From: Oscillospiraceae bacterium
Lineage (GTDB): Bacteria; Bacillota; Clostridia; Oscillospirales; Ruminococcaceae
Length of the DNA: 64,000 bases
Assembly: GCA_025758045.1 (NCBI GenBank)
Contig: CP107208.1
Location: forward strand, 1-64,000
Direction: 5' to 3'
Shown here: positions 49,638 to 57,820 of the stretch, one piece after another
How positions within the stretch are numbered: the first letter of the stretch is position 1
Layout: each line of letters opens with the position of its first letter
Translations under genes and position numbers: made by a program
Notes under the pieces: model-generated
Told to the model about the DNA's origin: nothing
Database searches by the model: none
The model's input: the letters and a program-made list of their open reading frames with translations, nothing else

Positions 49638-49844
49638 ATGTCTCAAACATGGAACGGCACGAAGAAAGAAACCCCTGAAAGAAGGACGTATACGGTTGAC
49701 GATATTGCTCAAATTCTGGGCATCGGAAGAACTTCCGCATATATCCTTGTAAAAGAAGGGCACTTCAAAATCGTGCGAATTGGTAACGCCATACGCATTT
49801 CCAAGCGGTCATTTGACGAGTGGCTTGACTCCCTCGACCTGTGA
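49638..49844 (+). CDS. xis: excisionase-like helix-turn-helix protein (right copy)
   Basis: 68 residues with AAAGGGGG upstream. TYTVDDIAQILGIGRTSAYI (HTH) and KIVRIGNAIRISKRSFDEWL (wing); the last 45 residues are about 70% identical to the copy at 20327. It lies 20 bases before the integrase gene, the classical xis-int order, so this copy is probably the working excisionase. Confidence 0.85.
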   Translation: MSQTWNGTKKETPERRTYTVDDIAQILGIGRTSAYILVKEGHFKIVRIGNAIRISKRSFDEWLDSLDL

Positions 49845-49864
49845 TCCAAGAAAGGAAGAACGAT

Positions 49865-51259
49865 ATGGCATCTATTATCAAGCGAAAGAAAAACTATTCC
49901 GTTGTTTACAACTATGTGGACGAGAACGGAGAAACCAAACAGAAGTGGGAAACCTGGCATACCCACAAAGAGGCCTTGAAGCGCAAGGCGGAAATCGAAA
50001 ATCAGCAGCACACGGGAACTTTTCTCTCGCCAAGCAATCAGACGATTACCGAGTTCCTTTATGACTTCGTATCTCTTTACGGAGAAAAGAAATGGGGCGT
50101 GTCTATGTATGACAGCCAAACAGCGCTGATTGCAAACTATATCAATCCAATCATCGGTGATATGGAGGTACAGGCGGTTACTCCCCGTGCGGTTGACGGT
50201 TATATCCAGACCTTGCAGAAAACCAAGTCGGTGTCTACCAAAACCCGAAAGGCCGTTACCACTTATGTCAGTGACAAGACCATTGAAAAGATCATCAAGC
50301 TCCTGCGGTGTGCGTTTAAGCAGGCGGTACGATGGGAAATCATTGCAAGAAATCCCTTTGACAATGTGATCCTCCCGAAAACGGAGTATGCGAAACGGGA
50401 TATCTGGACGGCGGATATGATCCGCCTTGCCCTGGACAAATGCACGGACAGCAAACTCTATGTGGCAATGAACCTTTCCTTTGCCTGCTCTCTGCGTATG
50501 GGTGAAATCCTGGGACTGACCTGGGAGAACGTCCATATTTCAGATGAGGATATTGCGGCGGATAACGCCTATGTCTACATCGACAAGGAGCTGACGAGGG
50601 CTTCCAAACGGGCGATTGAAACGCTGGGTGAGAAGGATATCTATTACATCTTCACTCCGCTCATGCCGAACACCAGCACAAGAATTGTTCTAAAAAAGCC
50701 GAAAACCGATTCCAGCATCCGTAAGGTGTGGCTGCCGAAAACGCTGGCCTACATTCTGCGGGAATGGAAGAAGTCCCAGGACGAGCTGAAAGGCTTCCTG
50801 GGCGACGAGTATCAGGACTTCGATCTGGTTGTCGCACTTCCCAATGGACGGCCCTGCGAGGATCGTATCATCCTCAAAGAATTTGCAAAGCTCCGTGAGG
50901 ACGCAGGGCTACCGAAGGTGGTCTTTCATTCTCTCCGTCATTCCAGTACCACCTACAAACTGAAACTCAACCACGGCGATCTGAAAGCCACCCAGGGCGA
51001 TACGGGCCATGCCGAGATCGACATGATAACCAGTATCTATGCTCACATTCTGGACGAGGATAGAAAGGTCAATGCTCAGAAATTCGAGACAGCCTTCTAT
51101 GCCAAGCCTGATCTTCGCAATGTCCGTCCACCGGAAGAACCGGTAAAATCGGAGCCTGCGACCCTGGACCTTGAAAGCCTTGTGGAACAGCTTCAAAAGT
51201 CGCCGGAGCTGGCAAGTGCGCTCGCAGCCCTGATAGCGGCGCAAGCCCCGGCAAAGTGA
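49865..51259 (+). CDS. int: tyrosine integrase of ICE-B
   Basis: ATG 49865 with AAAGGAAG upstream gives 464 residues. Arm-binding N-terminus (KRKKNYSVVYNYVDENGETK), core-binding domain about 65-170, catalytic domain with Arg in CSLRMGEILGLTW (near 210), HSLRHS (His/Arg near 355-358) and tyrosine near 391 in TSIYAHIL. A C-terminal extension of about 60 residues ends the protein. It acts on the tRNA-Arg anticodon-loop core. Confidence 0.93.
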   Translation: MASIIKRKKNYSVVYNYVDENGETKQKWETWHTHKEALKRKAEIENQQHTGTFLSPSNQTITEFLYDFVSLYGEKKWGVSMYDSQTALIANYINPIIGDMEVQAVTPRAVDGYIQTLQKTKSVSTKTRKAVTTYVSDKTIEKIIKLLRCAFKQAVRWEIIARNPFDNVILPKTEYAKRDIWTADMIRLALDKCTDSKLYVAMNLSFACSLRMGEILGLTWENVHISDEDIAADNAYVYIDKELTRASKRAIETLGEKDIYYIFTPLMPNTSTRIVLKKPKTDSSIRKVWLPKTLAYILREWKKSQDELKGFLGDEYQDFDLVVALPNGRPCEDRIILKEFAKLREDAGLPKVVFHSLRHSSTTYKLKLNHGDLKATQGDTGHAEIDMITSIYAHILDEDRKVNAQKFETAFYAKPDLRNVRPPEEPVKSEPATLDLESLVEQLQKSPELASALAALIAAQAPAK

Positions 51260-51273
51260 TCCGAAAAATCGAA

Positions 51274-51334
51274 TTAGCAAAACATAGAATTTTCTTAGCA
51301 AATTTCTGAAAAGCGTTCGAGTCCAATTAGCAAA
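51274..51334. repeat. three TTAGCAAA arm-type repeats, right end of ICE-B
   Basis: TTAGCAAA occurs at 51274-51281, 51295-51302 and 51327-51334, between int and the tRNA. Same word as at the left end (20226, 20237). Expected for integrase arm binding. Confidence 0.65.
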
Positions 51335-51358
51335 TATACATCATGCGGCGTATAAAAA

Positions 51359-51438
51359 TCTCCCGGTAACGGAAGTGAAATTACCGGGAGAAGGAGGAAC
51401 AAAAAAACGCTGCAAACCCCGAAAAAAGGCTTGCAGCG
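51359..51438 (-). terminator. two tandem terminators after tRNA-Arg
   Basis: On the minus strand TTGCAGCG-type stem CGCTGCAA/TTGCAGCG (51438-51431/51415-51408) is followed by T7, and then a perfect 11-bp stem TCTCCCGGTAA/TTACCGGGAGA (51391-51359) is followed by TTTTT. Both terminate the tRNA transcript; the second may also end int on the plus strand. Confidence 0.75.
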
Positions 51439-51446
51439 GTGCTTTC

Positions 51447-51523
51447 TGGCGTCCCAGAGAGGATTTGAACCTCCGACCCCACGCTTAGGAGGCGTGTGCT
51501 CTATCCAACTGAGCTACTGAGAC
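51447..51523 (-). tRNA. tRNA-Arg(CCT)
   Basis: Full cloverleaf: acceptor GTCTCAG/CTGGGAC, D arm GCTCAGTTGGATAGAGC, anticodon stem CACGC/GCGTG with loop CTCCTAA (anticodon CCT), T arm GGAGG-TTCAAAT-CCTC and encoded CCA at 51449-51447. The 3' half from the core on is supplied by ICE-B, so integration restores the gene. Confidence 0.95.
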
Positions 51524-51552
51524 ATTTATAAGTTTTATGCAATTTTCAAGGC

Positions 51553-51616
51553 TCGAAGGAATCGAACAATCTGCCGCTTAGGAGGCGTGTGCTCTATCCA
51601 ACTGAGCTACTGAGAC
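51553..51616 (-). other. tRNA-Arg 5' half with foreign 3' part (old attachment scar)
   Basis: Bases 51575-51617 repeat exactly the 5' half of the tRNA at 51482-51524 (43 bp, 93 bp apart). After CTCCTAAGCG the sequence changes to GCAGATTGTTCGATTCC, which cannot close the acceptor stem. It lies directly behind the strong tRNA promoter, so it is the original 5' half, left behind by an earlier integration or deletion. Confidence 0.75.
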
Positions 51617-51629
51617 AGGCAACATGCCT

Positions 51630-51658
51630 ATTATACCGTTTTGCCACACAAATTGCAA
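51630..51658 (-). promoter_or_regulatory. promoter of the tRNA-Arg locus
   Basis: TTGCAA (51658-51653), 17-base spacer, TATAAT (51635-51630), 13 bases before the first tRNA 5' half. It would transcribe the chimeric half and then the full tRNA. Confidence 0.8.
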
Positions 51659-51798
51659 GGGTGCTCTTGCATGCGGGAACCTGCCCTATTATAATAAAGG
51701 CAGGAGCAAAACGGCGCTGCAGGATTTCTGCCGGACGGCATGAGCACCACCCGGGCCAAGCGCGGCGCTTACAAAACGGAGCAAAGGAGCAAAATGTA

Positions 51799-52923
51799 AT
51801 GGAGCAGATCGATAAAGTGAAAAAGAATTTCGGCTTTGGCTGTATGCGCCTGCCGATGAACGGCGACCAGGTGGACATTGCCGAGACCACCCGCATGGTG
51901 GACGAGTTTCTGGCGCAGGGATTCAACTATTTTGACACCGCCCACGGTTACATTGGCGGCAAGAGTGAGCTGGCCCTGAAAGAGTGCCTGACCAGCCGCT
52001 ATCCACGCGAGGCCTACAGTCTGACCGACAAGCTGACCGACAGCTATTTCAAGACCGAGGCTGACATCCGCCCGTTTTTTGAAAGCCAGCTGGAAGCCTG
52101 CGGCGTGGACTACTTTGATTTTTACCTGATGCACGCCCAGAACGCCGACAACTTTAAAAAGTTCAAGGCCTGCCGCGCCTACGAGACCGCCTTTGCGCTG
52201 AAAGCCGAGGGCAGGATCCGCCATGTGGGCCTCTCTTTCCACGACCGCGCCGAGGTGCTGGACCAGATCTTGACCGAGTACCCGCAGATCGAGGTGGTAC
52301 AGATTCAGTTCAACTACCTGGATTACGATGATATTGCTGTGCAGAGCCGCAAGTGCTACGAGGTTTGCCGCAAGCACGGCAAGCCGGTGCTGGTGATGGA
52401 GCCGGTCAAGGGCGGCAGCCTGGTCAACCTGCCCGAGGAAGCCAAAAAAGTGCTGGACGACCTGCACGGCGGCAGCCCCGCCAGCTATGCCATCCGCTTT
52501 GCCGCGGGCTTCCCCGGCATGATGATGGTGCTGTCCGGCATGAGTGACCTGGAGCAGATGAAGGACAACCTGAGCTATATGCGCGACTTTAAGCCGTTGA
52601 ACGAGACCGAGCTGGCCGCCGTAAACAAGGTGCAGGAGATCTTCCACAAGTTGAACATGATCCCCTGCACAGCCTGCCGCTACTGTGTTGAGGGCTGCCC
52701 CAAGCAGATCTCCATCCCAGACCTGTTTGCTATCATGAACATCAAGCAGCTGCACCACGATTGGAACGCGGACTACTACTACGAGGAAGTCCACACCGCC
52801 CCCGGCCGCCGCGCCTCGGACTGCCTGAAATGCGGCAAGTGCGAGAAGATCTGCCCGCAGCATCTGCCCATCCGCAAGCTGCTGGAGGAGGTAGCCAAAG
52901 AATTTGATAAGCCAGAAGCATAA
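51799..52923 (+). CDS. aldo/keto reductase with C-terminal ferredoxin domain
   Basis: 374 residues from ATG 51799 (AAAGGAGC upstream). AKR barrel 1-300: FGFGCMRLPMNGDQVDIAE, FNYFDTAHGYIGGKSELALK with Asp/Tyr of the active site, YLMHAQ. Then two 4Fe-4S sites: CTACRYCVEGCPK (near 290) and CLKCGKCEKICPQH (near 340). Likely NAD(P)H or ferredoxin-linked reductase of unknown substrate. First chromosomal gene after the tRNA. Confidence 0.88.
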   Translation: MEQIDKVKKNFGFGCMRLPMNGDQVDIAETTRMVDEFLAQGFNYFDTAHGYIGGKSELALKECLTSRYPREAYSLTDKLTDSYFKTEADIRPFFESQLEACGVDYFDFYLMHAQNADNFKKFKACRAYETAFALKAEGRIRHVGLSFHDRAEVLDQILTEYPQIEVVQIQFNYLDYDDIAVQSRKCYEVCRKHGKPVLVMEPVKGGSLVNLPEEAKKVLDDLHGGSPASYAIRFAAGFPGMMMVLSGMSDLEQMKDNLSYMRDFKPLNETELAAVNKVQEIFHKLNMIPCTACRYCVEGCPKQISIPDLFAIMNIKQLHHDWNADYYYEEVHTAPGRRASDCLKCGKCEKICPQHLPIRKLLEEVAKEFDKPEA

Positions 52924-52940
52924 TCCATAAAAACAATAAG

Positions 52941-52986
52941 ACGCCCCTGCCCTGCGCGGTTTGCGCCAAGGCGGGGGCGTTTTATT
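52941..52986 (+). terminator. terminator after aldo/keto reductase
   Basis: ACGCCCCTGCC (52941-52951) pairs with GGCGGGGGCGT (52970-52980), then TTTATT. It separates two convergent genes. Confidence 0.8.
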
Positions 52987-52992
52987 GTAGGG

Positions 52993-53538
52993 TTACAGGG
53001 CCAGCCGCATTAAGACCAGCTCTTGGTAGCCGGTGTTGCGGGAGCGGAAGCCCTTGGGGTTGCGGCCGTATTCCACAAAGCCGAACTTTTTGTACAGGGC
53101 AAGGGCGCTGGCGTTATCGGCTACCACATCCAGCTCCAACTGGGCGTAGCCAGCCTTGCGAGCGCAGTCGATGCAGGCGGCGGTGAGTGCCTGGCCAATG
53201 CCAAGGCCCCAGAATTCCTTAGCGATGCTGATGCCGAACTCGGCGCGGTGCTGCAGCTTATAGCAGCCGCCGACAGCGTTGATCCCGGCGGTGCCGGCCA
53301 CCTTCCCGTCCACGATGGCGAGAATTTCCACCTCATTCGGGCTTTCGGTTTTGGCCTGAAGGTATTCGCCCTCCTGCGTGGCGGTGAGGGTGTTCTCCTC
53401 CGGGTAAGTCAGCAGGTTATCCGTTTCCGCATGGGTCAGGATGAAATTGTCCAGTGCGGCCTGGCCGTCGGCCGCGGTGCCACTGCGCAGACAGCAGGAC
53501 GCGCCGTTTTTCAGTTGGATGATTTGGTGGTAGGTCAT
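52993..53538 (-). CDS. GNAT-family N-acetyltransferase
   Basis: 181 residues with CAGGAGG before ATG 53538. Acetyl-CoA-binding core FGISIAKEFWGLGIGQALTA, then AGYAQLELDVVADNASALAL, YKKFGFVEYGR, the usual RimI-like motif order. Substrate unknown. Confidence 0.88.
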   Translation of the reverse strand: MTYHQIIQLKNGASCCLRSGTAADGQAALDNFILTHAETDNLLTYPEENTLTATQEGEYLQAKTESPNEVEILAIVDGKVAGTAGINAVGGCYKLQHRAEFGISIAKEFWGLGIGQALTAACIDCARKAGYAQLELDVVADNASALALYKKFGFVEYGRNPKGFRSRNTGYQELVLMRLAL

Positions 53539-53570
53539 GGAAACCTCCTGGAAAGCGGGGCAAAACGGGC

Positions 53571-55454
53571 TTACTCCCCCATCTGCTCCTTATGATACTG
53601 CAGGGTGTACAGCTGGTAATACCGGCCATGCTTAGCCAGCAATTCCTGGTGGGTACCCTGCTCCAAAATTTTGCCGTGAGATAGCACGATGATGTTATCG
53701 GCGTGCTGGATCGTGGATAAGCGGTGGGCGACCATGAGCATGGTGCCGACGCTGCGCATTTTTTCCAGCGAGTCCTGGATCAGCAACTCGGTCTCCGTGT
53801 CGATATTTGCCGTGGCCTCGTCCAAAATCATCACGCTGGGCTTGTGGATGATGGTGCGGGCAAAGCTGAGCAGCTGCCGCTGACCTGCCGAGAAGTTGTT
53901 GCCGCGCTCCCGCACTTCCTCGTCCAGGCCATGGTCCAGCTTGTCGATGAAGTGATCGGCGTTGACGTAGTGACAGACGCGGCGGATCTCCTCGTCAGGA
54001 ATGCCCTCCTCCCGCAGGACGATGTTGCTGCGGATGGTGCCGGAGAAGAGGAACACGTCCTGCAGCATCTGGCCAAAATGGCGGCGCAGCGAGGAAATCT
54101 TGATCTTGCGGATGTCGATGCCGTCAATCAGAATCTCACCCTTCTGGAACTCATAATTGCGGCAGATGAGCGACAAAATTGTGCTTTTGCCGCTGCCGGT
54201 GGAGCCGACAAAGGCCACGGTCTCCCGCGGGTTGATGTGGAAGGACACACCCTGCAGCACCCACTCGCCGGGGATGTAACTGAACCAGACGTCGCGGAAC
54301 TCGATCTCGCCCTTCACCTCGTTCAGCTCGATAGCGTCGGGAGCGTCCACCAGTTTCGGCTCAATGTTCATGATGGAGAACACCTTTTCCGAGGAGGCCA
54401 GTGCCGATTGCAGCCAGTTGAACTGCTCGGCCAGATTTTGGATGGGGGTGAAAAACTTGGAAATGTACATGTAGAACGTGACGATGGTGCCGCCTGTGAT
54501 GGTCTGCCCCAAGAATGACACGCCGGTCAGGTAACCCATGCCGCCCAGGTAAAACAGGCACAGGATGGAAGAAATGTACAGCATGTACACCAGCGGCCGG
54601 AAGATGCCGAAGACAAAAATCTGCTCGATGTTCGCCTTGGCAAGAGTCTGGCTTTTCTGGCGGAATTCCGCCATTTTTTCGTCCTCACGGCCGAAGATCT
54701 GGGTGACCTTGATGCCGGAAAGATTCTCCGACAGATAGGTGTTGATGTCGGTGGTGGCATCCTTGACCTTGCGGTAGGCCCGGCGGGAGAATTTGCGGAA
54801 GATGACCGTAAAAATGACGATGAACGGAACGAAGCAAAGCACCATCAAGGTCAGCTCGTAGTTCAGCAAAATCATGGCCACCAGGATGCCCAAAATAACG
54901 AACGCATTTTTGGTCAGGCTGACCAAAAGGTTGGTGAACATCATCGAGATGGCGTTGGTGTCGTTGGTAATGCGGGTTACCAGCTTGCCCACGGGAATTT
55001 CATTCAGCTGCTCGTGGGAGAGGGACTCAATGTGGGTAAACAGATCCTCGCGCAGGTCAGACACGATGCGCTGACCGACGCGCTGCAGAATCACGGCTTG
55101 CAGGTAGGTGCTGGCCATCGAGAAAAGCAGTACCCCGGCGTAGACCGCCACCCGGCCGTACAGCGCGGGCAGGGTGAAATCGGTGGCGACAAGCTCCTCG
55201 ATATTGCCGACGATCAGCGGTGAGATGATGTCGTAGGCGATGGAGAACAGCATCAGAAACAACACCACAACGAACTGCTTCCGGTAAGGCTTGGCGTAAG
55301 CCATCAGGCGGCGCATGATCTCGCCGTCGTTCATTGTGCGCTCAAAGCCCATGGTGGCCTTTTTGTCTTTGACCAGCGCGTAGGCCGCCACGAGGATGGC
55401 CGTGATGGCACCGATCACACCGCCGGTCAGCAGCAGCGGATTGATCTTAGTCAT
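53571..55454 (-). CDS. ABC multidrug-type exporter, half with intact catalytic site
   Basis: Start at ATG 55454 (AAGGAGGT nine bases upstream; an in-frame GTG at 55463 overlaps that site). 627 residues: six spans, Walker A GSTGSGKST, signature NFSAGQRQLLSFARTI, Walker B VMILDEATANID with catalytic glutamate, switch His in VAHRLSTIQ. Overlaps the partner gene stop by 8 bases; forms a heterodimer with it. Confidence 0.9.
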   Translation of the reverse strand: MTKINPLLLTGGVIGAITAILVAAYALVKDKKATMGFERTMNDGEIMRRLMAYAKPYRKQFVVVLFLMLFSIAYDIISPLIVGNIEELVATDFTLPALYGRVAVYAGVLLFSMASTYLQAVILQRVGQRIVSDLREDLFTHIESLSHEQLNEIPVGKLVTRITNDTNAISMMFTNLLVSLTKNAFVILGILVAMILLNYELTLMVLCFVPFIVIFTVIFRKFSRRAYRKVKDATTDINTYLSENLSGIKVTQIFGREDEKMAEFRQKSQTLAKANIEQIFVFGIFRPLVYMLYISSILCLFYLGGMGYLTGVSFLGQTITGGTIVTFYMYISKFFTPIQNLAEQFNWLQSALASSEKVFSIMNIEPKLVDAPDAIELNEVKGEIEFRDVWFSYIPGEWVLQGVSFHINPRETVAFVGSTGSGKSTILSLICRNYEFQKGEILIDGIDIRKIKISSLRRHFGQMLQDVFLFSGTIRSNIVLREEGIPDEEIRRVCHYVNADHFIDKLDHGLDEEVRERGNNFSAGQRQLLSFARTIIHKPSVMILDEATANIDTETELLIQDSLEKMRSVGTMLMVAHRLSTIQHADNIIVLSHGKILEQGTHQELLAKHGRYYQLYTLQYHKEQMGE

Positions 55455-57273
55455 GGACGGCACCTCCTTCTGCGTTAGTCACGGGCTGGGCGGCAGTCTC
55501 GCCCGCCTCGGTCTCGTCCTCAAGGCGCTGCAGGTCCACCATGCGGCGGTACTCGGCGCAGGTGGCATACAGCTCATCATGGGGGCCGACGGCCTCTACC
55601 CTGCCGTCATCGAGGAACACGATCTTGTCCAGTCCCTCCACGGTGGAGATGCGGTGGGCGATGAGCAGCGTGGTCCTGCCCGCGCGGGTGGATTTGAGGT
55701 TGTCGAGGATGATCTTCTCGGTGCGGGTATCGACGGCGGAGACCGAGTCGTCGAGAATCAGAATGGGCGCGTCTTTCAGCAGGGCGCGGGCGATGGAGAT
55801 GCGTTGCTTCTGGCCGCCGGAGACGGTCACGCCGCGCTCGCCCAGCACGGTCTCGTAGCCGTCCTTGAAGTCAACGATGTTGTCCCGCACATCCGCCAGG
55901 GCGGCGGCGCGGTCAATGTCTTCCTGCGCAGCATCGTCCACACCAAAACCAATGTTGTGGGCGATGGTGTCGGAGAACAGGAAGTTGTCCTGCGGCACGT
56001 AGGCGCAGGCGTTGCGCACCGAATGGATGGACAGGCTGTTCACGTCCTGGCCGTCCACAAACAGGGTGCCGTCGGCCACGTTGTAGGTGCGCAGCAGCAG
56101 GTCTACCAGCGCGGTCTTGCCGGCACCGGTCTTGCCTACGATGCCCACGCTCTCGCCGGGGGTGACGGTGAAGCTGATGTCCTGCAGCACATCATACTCG
56201 CCATCCGGGTAGCGGAAGGTCAGGTGGCGGAACTCGATGCCGCCTTTGGGGGCGGTCAGTTCGTGCACATCGACCCGGTCGGTCACGTCGATGGGGGCGT
56301 CCAGCAGCTCGGTGACGCGGTTGAGGGACGCCTTGCCGCGGGAGGTCTTTTCGATCAGCATCGAGATGGCCATGATGGGCCAGACGATGGCCTCAAAGTA
56401 GCCGATGTACTCCACCAGCTGGCCTGCGTTGAACTGCCCGCGGTAGACCAGCCAGCCGCCGTAGCCCAAAATGACGCAGATGATCGACTCAACAAACAGC
56501 GTGACCAGCACTTCCAGCAGGGTGGCAATTTTGGTATAGGTGACGTTGATCTCCTCATTCTCGCGGTTTAATTTACGAAAAGCCGTCAATTCCTTGTACT
56601 CTTTGACGAAGGCCTTGATGACCGCGATGCCGGAGAAATTCTCCTGCGCGAAGTCAGACAGGTCGGAAAAAGCCTGCTGGCGTTCCTCCCACCGTTTGGT
56701 CATGGTGGTGCCCATGATGGTGCCGATGACGAACATGATGCCCGCAGGGATCAGTGCCAGCAGCGTGAGCTTGTAGTCCATACGCCACATTTTAAACAGT
56801 GCCAGCAGCCCCAGCACCGAGGCATCGAAGAACATCAAGATGCCGTCACCGAAACACTCCTGAATGGTGTCCAGGTCGTTGGTGTAGAGGCTCATCAGGT
56901 TGCCGACCTTGTTGATCTGGTAGTATTGCTGGGACAGCTGGCGGCTGTGGTCAAACATCCGCTCCCGCAGATCGGCAGTGACCACCACCGCCGAGCCAAA
57001 GAAACAGACGCGCCACAAAAACCGCCCGACGACCATCAGTAGCACGATCCAGATCATGGGCAGGCAGATATGCTGGAATAGAACCTCTTTGGTAAAGGCG
57101 AGGGTCTGTCCGTCGATGACGACCTCTCCCAGATTAACGCCGTTGATGACCAGGCGGTACAGCTCGGGGATCATAAGCTGGATATAATCGACCGTCAGCA
57201 GCGCCAGCAGGCCCAAAAGCAGCACGGGTGCACTGCGCAGATAATACCGGTTGATATACTTGCCGAAGATCAT
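55447..57273 (-). CDS. ABC multidrug-type exporter, half with degenerate catalytic site
   Basis: 608 residues from ATG 57273 (AAAGGAGGGG upstream). Six spans, Walker A GKTGAGKTA, signature VSGGQKQRISIARALL, but Walker B is ILILDDSVSAVD: aspartate replaces the catalytic glutamate, the mark of the inactive site in heterodimeric exporters such as BmrCD or TM287/288. Transcribed from the TTGACT/TATACT promoter at 57360-57332. Confidence 0.9.
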   Translation of the reverse strand: MIFGKYINRYYLRSAPVLLLGLLALLTVDYIQLMIPELYRLVINGVNLGEVVIDGQTLAFTKEVLFQHICLPMIWIVLLMVVGRFLWRVCFFGSAVVVTADLRERMFDHSRQLSQQYYQINKVGNLMSLYTNDLDTIQECFGDGILMFFDASVLGLLALFKMWRMDYKLTLLALIPAGIMFVIGTIMGTTMTKRWEERQQAFSDLSDFAQENFSGIAVIKAFVKEYKELTAFRKLNRENEEINVTYTKIATLLEVLVTLFVESIICVILGYGGWLVYRGQFNAGQLVEYIGYFEAIVWPIMAISMLIEKTSRGKASLNRVTELLDAPIDVTDRVDVHELTAPKGGIEFRHLTFRYPDGEYDVLQDISFTVTPGESVGIVGKTGAGKTALVDLLLRTYNVADGTLFVDGQDVNSLSIHSVRNACAYVPQDNFLFSDTIAHNIGFGVDDAAQEDIDRAAALADVRDNIVDFKDGYETVLGERGVTVSGGQKQRISIARALLKDAPILILDDSVSAVDTRTEKIILDNLKSTRAGRTTLLIAHRISTVEGLDKIVFLDDGRVEAVGPHDELYATCAEYRRMVDLQRLEDETEAGETAAQPVTNAEGGAVHD

Positions 57274-57331
57274 GGCTTCCCCTCCTTTTCGCTTTTCTTA
57301 TTCACAGTATGGCAAAACAGCCGTATCTTTC

Positions 57332-57360
57332 AGTATATTGGATTATCGCCATAAAGTCAA
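57332..57360 (-). promoter_or_regulatory. consensus promoter of the ABC exporter operon
   Basis: On the minus strand TTGACT (57360-57355), 17-base spacer, TATACT (57337-57332), about 60 bases before the start codon. Confidence 0.8.
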
Positions 57361-57440
57361 CGAAACGGCGGGAAAAATGCCGCAAACGGATGTGACATCC
57401 CTCCACAAAATACAGCATACCACTTAAAGGCAGGTTTAAG

Positions 57441-57750
57441 TCAAGGGACGACGCCCCGCATCCGCAAAACAAAAACCCACACCCAGCCGCGCCAGCATGA
57501 CCGGCGGTGCGATTCGCAGCAGAATGGGGCTGCTTTTTTCTTCGCCAAAGAACACGCAGGCCTTTTCCTGCCTTGACGGAGGGTGAGGCCTCTGTCAGAA
57601 GCCCCTCCTGGCAGAGGGCGGCTACGATATTGTTCATTGTCTGGCGGGGCAGCAGTTCCTGGCCCAGCGGGAGTACACCCTGCGGCATTTGATAATGGCA
57701 TGGTTGACGCTGTTGTGCAGCCGTTGAGTTTGGGTTTTCTGGTTTGACAT
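57441..57750 (-). pseudogene. decayed MarR-family regulator
   Basis: From ATG 57750 the minus strand reads MSNQKTQTQRLHNSVNHAII and soon meets stops. The next frame continues LGQELLPRQTMNNIVAALCQ, EGLLTEA, the DNA-recognition part of a MarR protein, and the original frame resumes with ACVFFGEEKSSPILLRIAPP near the C-terminus. At least two frameshifts and an internal loss of roughly 40 codons leave about 100 of 150 codons. It stood upstream of the exporter operon and was probably its regulator. Confidence 0.7.
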
Positions 57751-57756
57751 AAAAAA

Positions 57757-57800
57757 TCCCTCCGCCTTATAATCCCAAAGTGGATTATAAGGCGGAGGGA
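57757..57800. terminator. 19-bp perfect hairpin ending the flavoenzyme operon
   Basis: Arms 57757-57775 and 57782-57800 (TCCCTCCGCCTTATAATCC and its complement) with a six-base loop; on the minus strand it is followed by TTTTTT. It terminates the gene at 57821. The run reaches into the leader of the decayed MarR gene. Confidence 0.88.
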
Positions 57801-57820
57801 CGCTTTGTCAGGAGTTAAGT

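Larger units (their letters stand above)
20089..51491. mobile_element. ICE-B, integrative and conjugative element in tRNA-Arg(CCT)
   Basis: About 31.4 kb bounded by the core CGCTTAGGAG at 20079-20088 and 51482-51491, with TTAGCAAA repeats inside both ends and a tyrosine integrase next to the tRNA. It has a full type IV secretion gene set (VirD4, VirB6, VirB4, PrgI, NlpC/P60), relaxase and MobC, replication gene and topoisomerase III, and so looks self-transmissible. Cargo: AraC-controlled ECF/ABC import genes and a DNA methyltransferase. Confidence 0.85.

Noticed and set aside
51553..51616. Second functional tRNA-Arg gene
   Set aside because: The 3' half after the anticodon loop does not pair with the acceptor or anticodon stem and has no CCA.
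55396..56571. 391-codon plus-strand frame
   Set aside because: Antisense to the ABC exporter gene with clear Walker and signature motifs; the frame is low in complexity and has no family features.
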